Assembly (NCBI GenBank): GCA_963790045.1
Contig: CAWBMS010000007.1
Location: forward strand, 186,001 to 250,000
Length of the DNA stretch: 64,000 bases
Direction of reading: 5' to 3'
Source of the DNA: DATKMP01 sp963790045
Lineage (GTDB): Bacteria > Bacteroidota > Ignavibacteria > UBA10030
The notes beneath the pieces are model-generated. The model saw only the letters and a program-made list of their open reading frames with translations, was not told the origin of the DNA and ran no database searches. Below, piece after piece: positions 19,960 to 28,544 of this stretch. Within the stretch, counting starts at the first letter, position 1. Each line of letters starts with the position of its first letter. The position numbers and the translations under genes are program-made.

Positions 19960-21153
19960 TTATCCTTTTAGGAAAAACTCCATCAACTCAAAACCTTTTG
20001 GGAAAACAATGCCCGTCTTCGCGGCGTTTGCTTCGCTCAGCGGCAGATGTACCGTTCCGTTGATGCCCGTTCCCGCCATCGCAAACGGAACAGGTTCGTT
20101 CACATGACCTTTGGTCGAAACCGGTGTTGGGTGATCCGGCAGCACCACGATGCGCCAAAAGTCATGCTTCTTCAATTCTTCTACCACCGGGCCGATAATG
20201 TGCTTATCGATTTCTTCGAGCGCTTTCTTTTTTACGTCGGCCTTACCTTCGTGTCCCGCTTCATCCGTTGCTTCCACGTGCACAAGCACAATGTCGTGAT
20301 TCTTCAGAGCTTCAATTGCTGCAAGTCCTTTGCCGCGATAGTTCGTATCGAAATATCCCGTCGCGCCTTCCACTTGAATGAAATCGAATCCAATAAGGAA
20401 GCCGAGACCTTTCACCAGATCGACAGCGGTAATCACCGCTCCGTTCAATCCGTATTTTTCTTTGAACGATTCCATCTGCGCTTTTTTGCCCTGTCCCCAA
20501 AACCAGACAGAGTCGGCAGTGTTCTTGCCGAGCGATTTTCTTTGTTGGTTGATGGGATGATCGGCAAACAGTGCTTTGCTTTTTGCAATGATGTCGTTCA
20601 GCAGTTCGACATTTTTTCCGCGCGGAAGCAGATCGACAATCTTTTTACCGATGTGGTCGTGCGGCGGCATTGTGGTGATGTCTGAAAAATCATGATTCTT
20701 CACCACCATCAAATGCCGGTAACCGACACCGGGATAAAACCGGATATCGCTGCTGCCGAAGGATTTATTCATTTCTTCAATGAATGCTTTTCCTTCTTCG
20801 CTGGAAATATGTCCCGCGCTGTGGTCTGCCATTGTTTCATTGTTGATGGTGACAAGATTGGTGCGGAAGATCCAATCGGACGGCGAAACATCAATGCCTT
20901 GTGCAACTGCTTCAATCGGCGCACGGCCGGTATAATATTTTGCGGGATCGTATCCCATCACAGCTGTCATCGCAACATCGCTGCCCGGAGGTAAATGCTG
21001 CGGCACCGTGTGGGAAAGTCCCTGAATGCCGGTCATTGCAATCGCATCGAGATTCGGTTTGAATGCCGCTTCAAAAATCGTTTTATTGCCGAGTTCGGGA
21101 ATGGGATAATCGGCACAGCCGTCCGGCACAACAATCACAAATTTCTTACTCAA
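19960..21153 (-). CDS. apgM: ApgM-family protein, probable homoserine kinase analogue
   Basis: By family this is archaeal-type cofactor-independent phosphoglycerate mutase (alkaline phosphatase fold, two metals), 397 residues. Motifs include VVPDGCADYP at the N-terminus, PPGSDVAMTAVMGYDP with the catalytic Ser, HVEATDEAGHEG and LPDHPTPVSTKGH. The start is TTG 21153, with GGAG nine bases upstream; the longer reading to 21360 lies inside lysC and is rejected. The gene sits between lysC and thrC where homoserine kinase is expected, and no thrB is present. ApgM relatives in such positions have been proposed as functional analogues of homoserine kinase, so that role is more likely than a glycolytic one. 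This is inference from context. Confidence 0.85.
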   Translation of the reverse strand: MSKKFVIVVPDGCADYPIPELGNKTIFEAAFKPNLDAIAMTGIQGLSHTVPQHLPPGSDVAMTAVMGYDPAKYYTGRAPIEAVAQGIDVSPSDWIFRTNLVTINNETMADHSAGHISSEEGKAFIEEMNKSFGSSDIRFYPGVGYRHLMVVKNHDFSDITTMPPHDHIGKKIVDLLPRGKNVELLNDIIAKSKALFADHPINQQRKSLGKNTADSVWFWGQGKKAQMESFKEKYGLNGAVITAVDLVKGLGFLIGFDFIQVEGATGYFDTNYRGKGLAAIEALKNHDIVLVHVEATDEAGHEGKADVKKKALEEIDKHIIGPVVEELKKHDFWRIVVLPDHPTPVSTKGHVNEPVPFAMAGTGINGTVHLPLSEANAAKTGIVFPKGFELMEFFLKG

Positions 21154-21166
21154 CGAAAAAAACTCC

Positions 21167-22576
21167 TTACTGTTTATGATTGATGACATGTTCATGAATT
21201 TGTTGCACCGCCGCATCTGCATCAGCAGCAGAAACGATGAGTGAGATGCCGAATTCCGACGATCCTTGTGCGATTGCGACAATGTTAATGCTCGCATTGC
21301 CCAGCGCGCTAAATATTTTTGAGGCAAGCCCCGGTGTGCTGCGAATGCCTGTTCCCACAACGGTAACGATCACAATATCATCCATCGACCAAACGCTGTT
21401 GATGTCGCCGCGTTCAAGTTCTAATGTAAATTCTTTTTCCAATGCTTTCACGACAAGCGGCACAGAATCCGTGGGAATGACGAAACAAATCGATTGCTCG
21501 GACGATGCCTGCGAGATCATCAACACGTTTGCTTTTTGTCGTGCAACAGCGGAGAATGTTCGCGCAGCGATACCGGGCACGCCCATCATCCCGCGGCCTT
21601 CGACGGAAACCAAACTCAAATTTTTAATCACGGCAACCGCTTTCACTTCGCCCTTCTTCGATTCCGGTTCACGCATAATGCGCGTTCCGGGAAATGCCGG
21701 ATTGAACGTGTTCTTTACCCACAACGGTATGCCGTGTTCGATCACAGGCCAAATCGTGCGCGGATGCAAAACCTTTGCGCCGAAGTACGCTAGTTCGCTA
21801 ATTTCACCAGCCGATAATGTCGGAATAACGCGCGCATTTTTTACGACACGCGGATCGGTCGTCATCACACCATCGACATCCGTCCAGATCCAAACTTCTT
21901 TTGACTCTAAACAAGTCGCGATGATCGCCGCGCTGTAATCGCTGCCGCCGCGTCCGAGTGTTGTAATCATTCCGGATTTTGTTGCACCGATAAATCCCGT
22001 AATAATCGGAACGATGTGATCGTTCAGCATCGGTATAAGATTGGTTTGAATTTGTTCGCGTGTCGCTTCCATTTTCGGAACAGCTTTTTGAAACGCTTCG
22101 TCGGTAACGATTAATTCTGTTGCATCGATGGCTTCGCTGTTCAATCCTTTTTTTCGCAGCACTGCCGCAATCACGCGGGCATTCATGCGTTCACCGAAAG
22201 ATACGATAGCATCCATCGCGCGCGGCGTAACTTCGCCGAGTATGCACACGCCGTGGCAAAATGTAGAGAACTCGTTGATGAATCCTTCGATGGTTGCGCG
22301 CAATTCTTTGCGTTCGCTTTCCAGAACCAATTCATCGATCACCTGCGTATGCTTGTTACGAATTTCGACCGCCAAGGTTTTGTATGTTTGTTCGTCGCCA
22401 TCTGCGGCGGTGTTTGCTCCGCGCATCAATAAATCTGTCGTGCCGCTCATCGCCGAAACGACAACCGCAATACTGTCCCAGTGTTTCGATTGTTCAACAA
22501 TAATATTTGTTGCCTGATGAATTGCATCGACGGTTCCAACCGATGTGCCGCCAAATTTCATTGTTAAACTATTCAC
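21167..22576 (-). CDS. lysC: Aspartate kinase
   Basis: This enzyme phosphorylates aspartate, the entry to Thr, Ile, Met and Lys synthesis. It is monofunctional, with 469 residues. The kinase domain opens with MKFGGTSVGT and has TTLGRGGSDYSA; two C-terminal ACT domains (about residues 310-465) normally bind the feedback amino acid. The start is GTG 22576, with AGAGG seven bases upstream; ATG 22561 is an alternative. The gap to hom is two bases, so the two are translated together and form the first steps of the threonine branch. Confidence 0.94.
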   Translation of the reverse strand: MNSLTMKFGGTSVGTVDAIHQATNIIVEQSKHWDSIAVVVSAMSGTTDLLMRGANTAADGDEQTYKTLAVEIRNKHTQVIDELVLESERKELRATIEGFINEFSTFCHGVCILGEVTPRAMDAIVSFGERMNARVIAAVLRKKGLNSEAIDATELIVTDEAFQKAVPKMEATREQIQTNLIPMLNDHIVPIITGFIGATKSGMITTLGRGGSDYSAAIIATCLESKEVWIWTDVDGVMTTDPRVVKNARVIPTLSAGEISELAYFGAKVLHPRTIWPVIEHGIPLWVKNTFNPAFPGTRIMREPESKKGEVKAVAVIKNLSLVSVEGRGMMGVPGIAARTFSAVARQKANVLMISQASSEQSICFVIPTDSVPLVVKALEKEFTLELERGDINSVWSMDDIVIVTVVGTGIRSTPGLASKIFSALGNASINIVAIAQGSSEFGISLIVSAADADAAVQQIHEHVINHKQ

Positions 22577-22578
22577 GG

Positions 22579-23674
22579 TTATCCTCTCTTTTCATACTTC
22601 ACACGAAATCGTTCTGCAAGCTGGATGATGTCGCCCAACACACCGGCTGCCGTTACTTCAGCGCCTGCACCCGGACCGGAAACAACCAACGGAATTGCAT
22701 CGTACCGCGCAGTGTGGAATGCAATGTAATTTCCGGAACCTCGCAGTGCGCCCCAAGCAGAATCGCGCGGCATGGCAGTCAATCCGACTTTGCCGCCCTT
22801 CGGCGTCACGCGTGCAATATATCGCAGCACATTTCCTTTTGCCTGCGCCTGTTTATTCTCCGTTTCATACACACTATCGATGCGCGGAATCGCATTCATA
22901 AATTCTTCAACACCGATTCCCGAAAGCGAATCGGGATACATCGGCTCTACTTCAATGGCAGACGGCTCTAATTGCCAGCCAGCGGTGCGCGCAAGAATGA
23001 GCGCTTTGCGTGCAACATCCTGCCCGCTGAGATCATCACGCGGATCCGGCTCCGTGTATCCCAAAGATTTTGCATCTCGCACCGCAGCGGAGTACGCGTT
23101 GCCTCGTTCGATTTCTGCACACAAATATCCGAGCGTGCCGCTCAAACACCCTTCGATCATTGTTACTTTGTCTCCGGTCTCACGTAAATATTTTAATGTA
23201 GAAATCACCGGCAAACCGGCGCCGACGGTTGCTTCGTAGCAAATGGTTGGATCGTCAAAAAAACTTTTTGCGATTTCCCATCTTGCCGCGACCGGTTTTT
23301 TATTGGCAAGCACAATGCCGCAGTGATGTTTCAATCCCATCTCAAGAATCGGCATGGATTCTTCTGTTGCCGTGAGATCGACAAGGATGACATTGTCTTC
23401 AAGAACGCTATCCAACACACGCTTGCGCTGCGCACCGGGAAGTGAACCGACTTTATTGCCGCGAAATCGTGTACGCAGAATTGCCTGCAACTGACGGTCG
23501 GTCAATCCTTTTGCATTATAAAGAATGCCGCTGGTGTCTGCAACACCGACAGGCGAGAGCAGCAAGCCGGTTTGTTCCGCCATCGCTTCACGTACATCGA
23601 GAATCTGCCGGAGCAGCGTTCGCCCGACATTTCCCACACCGATAAATACTACAGGTACCTGTACCTGGATTCAT
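22579..23674 (-). CDS. hom: Homoserine dehydrogenase, broken by one inserted base near the start
   Basis: This enzyme reduces aspartate semialdehyde to homoserine. The NAD(P)-binding end VFIGVGNVGRTLL, NKKP and the catalytic region (EGCLSGTLGYL, then GYTEPDPRDDLSGQDVARKALIL) are clear. There is no C-terminal ACT domain, which is consistent with the short type. Without repair the frame would have to begin inside the Rossmann fold at GTG 23637. Dropping one G at the GTAC near 23655 makes the ATG at 23674 read MNPGTVPVVFIGVGNVGR, the expected start. The gene follows leuB by 29 bases and precedes lysC by two. Confidence 0.92.
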
Positions 23675-23703
23675 GATCGATTGTTAATGTAAAAAGATTT
23701 CGC

Positions 23704-24769
23704 TTATAATACGATGCGTGTTAAAATTTGATCGCGCATGGTTTCTGTGGAAAGCATTCCGCCGAGATCGCGTGTGCGGCAACCGCCCGCAATCGCCAAC
23801 TCGACAGCGGCTTCGATGACGCGCGCCTCTTTTTCCAAATGCAGCGAGTACCGCAGCAGCATGGCAGCGCTTAAAATGGTGCCGATAGGATTCGCAATTC
23901 CTTTTCCGGCAATATCCGGCGCAGATCCATGAATTCGGTTCGTACACTCCAAGATCGCCAACACCGAGCGATGCGGATGGAAGCATGCCCATCGAGCCGA
24001 CGAGAACCGATGCTTCATCGGTAAGAATATCGCCGAATGTATTTTCGGTCACAACGACATCGAATGTTTTTGGTGATGTGATCAACCGCATCGATGCAGT
24101 ATCGACCAACATGTGCTCGAGCGTAAAGCCGGAATGTTTCTTTCCGATTTCTGTTGCAATTTGTCTCCACAAGCGTGAAGATTCTAACACGTTCGCTTTA
24201 TCGACCGATGTAACTTTTTTCTTGCGGCGTTCAGCAAGACGAAATGCGAGTTCGACAATGCGTTCGATTTCATAGTCAGCATAATCTAATGTATCGACCG
24301 CATGAACGTGACCGTCAATTTCTTTTCTGCCTTTCGGTTCGCCGAAATACAATCCGCTGGTTAATTCGCGGACAACGAGCATATCGACATCTTGCAGTAA
24401 CTCCGGTTTGAGAGGAGATGCAGAAATGAGCGAAGGATACATTTTGATGGGACGAAGATTGGCATATAATCCAAGTCCTTTGCGCAGTCCGAGTAATCCT
24501 TGCTCAGGACGAATAGCTGCGGTGGGATTATCCCACTTCGGCCCGCCGACGGCACCAAGCAAAACCGCATTCGATGTTTTGCATGCTGCAAGTGTTTCGT
24601 CGGTCAGCGCAACACCATGCTGATCGATAGAAATTCCGCCGATAAGATGTTTGGTGAAAGTAAATTTATGATTGAATTTTGATGCGACATATTCCAACAC
24701 CTGTACAGCGGCATCGGTTACTCCCGGGCCAATGCCGTCACCGGGCAATACAACTATTTTAGCGTCCAC
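23704..24769 (-). CDS. leuB: 3-isopropylmalate dehydrogenase, broken by one inserted base
   Basis: This enzyme oxidatively decarboxylates 3-isopropylmalate for leucine and can also act on 3-methylmalate in the citramalate route to isoleucine. Motifs are VVLPGDGIGP, GGPKWDNP, TENTFGDILTDEAS and, after repair, YEPIHGSAPDIAGKGIANP. One extra A in the GAATTC at 23931-23936 shifts the frame between EP and IHGS; without it the protein has about 355 residues, the usual length. GTG 24769 is the likely start, aligning with the family's N-terminus. proC lies 31 bases upstream. Confidence 0.93.
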
Positions 24770-24800
24770 TACTTTTATATTTCCTTTTACAAATTTCTGA

Positions 24801-25655
24801 TTAACTTTTATTGAGTTCTGCCGAACGAAGCGTTGCCGTTTCAACGGCATTGATCAACATCGAGCGCAGACCATGCGATTCAAGTTCGTGAATGGCGTTG
24901 ATGGTCGTGCCGCCCGGCGTCGTTACTTGATCGCGCAAAATTGCCGGATGCAACCCGGATGTTTTTACCAGCTTCGCAGAACCAAGCACCGTTTGAATCG
25001 CAAGCTTCGTTGCAATATCGCGCGCCAACCCCATTTTCACGCCGCCATCAATCAACGCTTCGATGACCATATAAATGTATGCCGGCCCGCTGCCGCTCAA
25101 TCCGGTGACAGCATTCAATTGATCTTCGGCAATCACCACTACTTCGCCGACTGCTTCGAAGATGGCGGTCGCAATATCTTTTTGTGGCGTGGTAACAAAT
25201 TCTCCGAATGCAATTGCGCTTGCCGCTTCATCAACCACCGCTGCAATATTGGGCATCACGCGCGCGATGCCAATATTTTTTTCAACTTTTTTCTGGATGA
25301 AATCGATACGCATCCCTGCAACAATAGAAATGATCAATTGATCGGGGCGAATAGAATTTTTAATTTCGTCCAATGCTTTCGGCAGCGTTTGCGGCTTAAG
25401 GCAGATCAGCAAAATATCCGATGACTTTACCGCTTCATTGAGATCGAGTGTCGTTCGTACTTTCCATTCCGATGCGAGCGTTTGCAATTTGCTTTCGCTC
25501 ACATCACATGCGATAATTTTTTTTGCCGGCGTCAACTTTGCGTTGATGATGCCTTTCAACAATGCCGATCCCATATTGCCGGAACCAAGAATCGCAATCG
25601 GCCGATCGATGCGGTGTGGTTCTTCATGCTCATGTGCTGATTCTTTTGTTTGCAT
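24801..25655 (-). CDS. proC: Pyrroline-5-carboxylate reductase
   Basis: This enzyme reduces pyrroline-5-carboxylate to proline with NAD(P)H. The 284-residue product has the Rossmann motif ILGSGNMGSALLKG after an unusual hydrophilic N-terminal extension of about 18 residues. It also has CLKPQTL and the C-terminal dimer signature region LSGSGPAYIYMVIEALIDGG to TTPGGTTINAIHELE. It lies between leuD (17 bases) and leuB (31 bases), an unusual place for a proline gene. It may supply proline from the glutamate made by GltBD in the same run. Confidence 0.94.
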   Translation of the reverse strand: MQTKESAHEHEEPHRIDRPIAILGSGNMGSALLKGIINAKLTPAKKIIACDVSESKLQTLASEWKVRTTLDLNEAVKSSDILLICLKPQTLPKALDEIKNSIRPDQLIISIVAGMRIDFIQKKVEKNIGIARVMPNIAAVVDEAASAIAFGEFVTTPQKDIATAIFEAVGEVVVIAEDQLNAVTGLSGSGPAYIYMVIEALIDGGVKMGLARDIATKLAIQTVLGSAKLVKTSGLHPAILRDQVTTPGGTTINAIHELESHGLRSMLINAVETATLRSAELNKS

Positions 25656-25672
25656 AACTGCCTTCCTTGTGC

Positions 25673-26263
25673 TTAAAGTCCGTTTGCTGCTTCGTACTGT
25701 TCCACTTTGTTGGTAAAGCGGCGGAGATATTCCAGCTCATCGACACCGTTCATCATGCAATATTTCGAGAACGGATCGATTTGAAACGTGGCTTTTGTTC
25801 CAGACGGAAACACAAGTTCCTGTTTTTCCAAATTAACGGTCACTTGCGCATCCGGTGATTTCAAAATTTCTTCTTTCAACTGCGTATGTTCTGCCTTCGT
25901 TAAAATAATCGGCAGCAAACCATTCTTCATCGAATTGCTTCGGAAAATATCTGCAATGGTTGTACTGATCACGGCGCGAAAACCGAACGCTGTCAACGCC
26001 CACGGTGCATGCTCACGCGAGGAACCGCAACCGAAATTATCGCCGGCGAGCAGCACCTGCGATAATTTGTGCTGCGGCTGGTTCAATACAAAGTCTGTTT
26101 TCGGCGAACCGTCGGCATTGTACCGCCAATCGCAAAATAAATTATCGCCCAAACCGTTTTTATCGGTGACTTTTAAAAATCGCGCCGGAATAATTTGATC
26201 GGTATCGATGTTATCGATGAACATCGGAACAACGCGCGACGTCAATGTCGTAAATTTTGCCAT
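25673..26263 (-). CDS. leuD: 3-isopropylmalate dehydratase small subunit
   Basis: This is the swivel-domain subunit that completes the LeuC active site, isomerising 2- to 3-isopropylmalate and probably also citramalate. It has 196 residues. Clear motifs are VVPMFIDNIDTDQIIPARFL and GDNFGCGSSREHAPWAL. The start is ATG 26263. It is separated from leuC by a methyltransferase gene, where most genomes have leuC and leuD adjacent. Confidence 0.95.
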   Translation of the reverse strand: MAKFTTLTSRVVPMFIDNIDTDQIIPARFLKVTDKNGLGDNLFCDWRYNADGSPKTDFVLNQPQHKLSQVLLAGDNFGCGSSREHAPWALTAFGFRAVISTTIADIFRSNSMKNGLLPIILTKAEHTQLKEEILKSPDAQVTVNLEKQELVFPSGTKATFQIDPFSKYCMMNGVDELEYLRRFTNKVEQYEAANGL

Positions 26264-26302
26264 AATATTTATTTATTCTTTATTGTTATAAGATAAAAAG
26301 AC

Positions 26303-27112
26303 TTATTCTTTTCGCGCTTCCACTTCAAGCCGCATCATTTGCACATGAACCGCGCCATCGACATCGGCGGGAAATTGTTTGAGATATGCATCTGCCATCT
26401 GCGTAATAAATTTTGTCCGGAGCTGTTCCGGCACGCGATTCGTCCATGGAATCCACGTGGTACGGAACCATCCTTCAAATGCTTCACGATTTTTGTGCAT
26501 TCCATCTTTGGGAATTAATGCTGTTCGAATAGAAGAAAAACCTGTTTCGTGCAACCATTCATGGTATTCTTCCGTTCCATAAAAGCCGTACGAAAAATGA
26601 AAGTTATTGAAATAGCTTTTCCATTCGTTTTCGATCAGAATTTTTGCAAAAACATTTTTTACATCTTGAGTATTGCCGCGTCCGCCCATTTGCAGAAGAA
26701 TTCTTCCGCCGTGTTTGAGCGAAGTGTAGATTCCTTTCAACACAGGACGGTGATCGACGATCCAGTGCAGCGTTGCATTAGAAAACACAATATCAAATTC
26801 TTCGTTGAACGAAATTTCTTTCGCATCACACAATTGAAACCGGAGATTGGAATATGCATCCGTTGGAAACACACTTTGCGATAATGCAACCATCGATTGC
26901 GAGTTGTCGATGCCAAGTACCGAACCGCGCGAAACAGCCGATGCAATTTCCGCCGTTACCTTTCCATCGCCGCTGCCAACATCAAGCACATGCTCATTGC
27001 CGGAAAGATTCAACTTTTGAATAAGCTCGCGCGCCCACTGCTGCTGCATGCTGGAGCTTTTCGCGTAATCAGCTGCATTCCATTCAAATGGTTTTGTTGA
27101 TGCAGTGTTCAT
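26303..27112 (-). CDS. Trans-aconitate methyltransferase-like SAM methyltransferase
   Basis: This is a class I S-adenosylmethionine methyltransferase, 269 residues. Motif I is VLDVGSGDGKVTAEIA, and FSNATLHWIVDHRPVL matches the region of trans-aconitate methyltransferase (Tam) that reads SNAxxQWVPDH. A C-terminal lid (about residues 165-260) is rich in Trp and Phe. The start ATG overlaps the leuC stop as ATGA, so the two are translationally coupled. Members of this group methylate small polycarboxylates, and the yeast homologue also methylates 3-isopropylmalate. A role on intermediates or side products of LeuCD is therefore attractive (inference). A BioC-type activity cannot be excluded. Confidence 0.8.
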   Translation of the reverse strand: MNTASTKPFEWNAADYAKSSSMQQQWARELIQKLNLSGNEHVLDVGSGDGKVTAEIASAVSRGSVLGIDNSQSMVALSQSVFPTDAYSNLRFQLCDAKEISFNEEFDIVFSNATLHWIVDHRPVLKGIYTSLKHGGRILLQMGGRGNTQDVKNVFAKILIENEWKSYFNNFHFSYGFYGTEEYHEWLHETGFSSIRTALIPKDGMHKNREAFEGWFRTTWIPWTNRVPEQLRTKFITQMADAYLKQFPADVDGAVHVQMMRLEVEARKE

Positions 27113-28518
27113 GCCAACAACGTTCTCACATCTGTAACTTTTCCGGTCACTGCCGATGCCGCGGCAGTCAATGGTGAAGCGAGGAATGTTCGTCCGCCTT
27201 TGCCTTGTCGGCCTTCGAAATTCCGGTTGCTGGTGGAAACAGCATATTGTTCAGCTTGAACTTCATCGCCGTTCATCGCGATGCACATTGAACAGCCAGA
27301 CTCACGCCACTCAGCGCCGGCTTCTTTAAAAATTTTATCCAATCCTTCGGATTCTGCCTGACGTTTAATTTCCTGTGAACCGGGAACGACCAACGTACGA
27401 ACGGACGGAGAAACTTTTCGGCCTTTGAACACACGCGCTGCTTCACGCAAGTCGGAGATACGGGAATTGGTGCAGCTGCCGATAAAGACGACATCAATGT
27501 TCTTTCCGGCAATTGATTCGTTCGGTTGCAATCCCATATACTTCAAAGATTTTTCCAGTGTTTGCCTGTCGGTTGAATTACTAAGCGATGCGGGATCAGG
27601 AATTTTTCCCGACACCGGCAATCCCATTCCGGGATTTGTTCCGAATGTCAACATCGGCTCAAGTGTGGAAACATCCAACTTCACGGTCGCATCATATATT
27701 GCACCGTTGTCGGTTGGAAGTGATTTCCAATATTTCAATGCTTGTTCCCACGCTGCGCCCTTCGGGGCAAATTCTCGATTGGCAAGAAATTCGAACGTCG
27801 TATCATCCGGCGCCATCATGCCTGCGCGCGCACCGCCTTCAATCGACATATTGCAAATCGTCATGCGTTCTTCCATTGTGAGAGAACGAACGGTTGAGCC
27901 GGTGTATTCAATCACGTGTCCAGTTCCGCCGCCAACACCGATCTTCGCCAGCAAGGCGAGAATAATATCTTTCGCAGTTACACCGACGGAAAGTTTTCCT
28001 TCGATTCGAACTTCCATCGTCTTCGGCTGTCGCTGTAAGAGGCACTGTGTTGCAAGAACGTGTTCCACTTCGCTTGTACCGATACCGAACGCAAGCGCGC
28101 CGAATGCACCATGCGTTGCCGTGTGGCTGTCACCGCACACAATCGTCATGCCGGGCTGCGTTAATCCGCGCTCCGGCCCGATGACATGTACAATGCCGCG
28201 CTGCGGGTCATTTTTTCCATATAAACGAAAACCGAATTCCTGTGCATTGATTTCCATCTGCCGCATTTGTTTTGCTGCAAGTTCATCCGCAATAGGAATG
28301 GATGGCGGCAATGTCGGAATGCTGTGATCCATTGTTCCAATAGTTCGATCGGGACGACGTACTTTCAATCCGCGCTTACGCAATCCATCAAACGCCTGGG
28401 GTGAAGTAACTTCATGAACTAGCTGCAAATCAATATACAGCACCGCTGGAGAATCCGGTTCCTGTGCAACAACATGCTTGTTCCAAACTTTTTGAAATAG
28501 TGTTAATGGTTGAGACAT
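27109..28518 (-). CDS. leuC: 3-isopropylmalate dehydratase large subunit
   Basis: This is a 4Fe-4S aconitase-family subunit with 469 residues. The cluster ligands appear in GSCTNSR and SGCSMC, and further family marks include VCGDSHTATHGAFGALAFGIG and ECxx-type substrate loops. The start is ATG 28518, with GGA six bases upstream; the reading from 28533 is less likely. It works with LeuD on isopropylmalate and probably on citramalate from CimA, giving one enzyme set for leucine and isoleucine. It lies 26 bases after leuA. Confidence 0.95.
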   Translation of the reverse strand: MSQPLTLFQKVWNKHVVAQEPDSPAVLYIDLQLVHEVTSPQAFDGLRKRGLKVRRPDRTIGTMDHSIPTLPPSIPIADELAAKQMRQMEINAQEFGFRLYGKNDPQRGIVHVIGPERGLTQPGMTIVCGDSHTATHGAFGALAFGIGTSEVEHVLATQCLLQRQPKTMEVRIEGKLSVGVTAKDIILALLAKIGVGGGTGHVIEYTGSTVRSLTMEERMTICNMSIEGGARAGMMAPDDTTFEFLANREFAPKGAAWEQALKYWKSLPTDNGAIYDATVKLDVSTLEPMLTFGTNPGMGLPVSGKIPDPASLSNSTDRQTLEKSLKYMGLQPNESIAGKNIDVVFIGSCTNSRISDLREAARVFKGRKVSPSVRTLVVPGSQEIKRQAESEGLDKIFKEAGAEWRESGCSMCIAMNGDEVQAEQYAVSTSNRNFEGRQGKGGRTFLASPLTAAASAVTGKVTDVRTLLA

Positions 28519-28544
28519 AAATTTTCCATTCAATAATAAAAACT

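Noticed and set aside
19960..21360. Longer ApgM reading from 21360
   Set aside because: The extra N-terminus lies within lysC on the same strand and has no conserved sequence; TTG 21153 has a good Shine-Dalgarno and fits the family.
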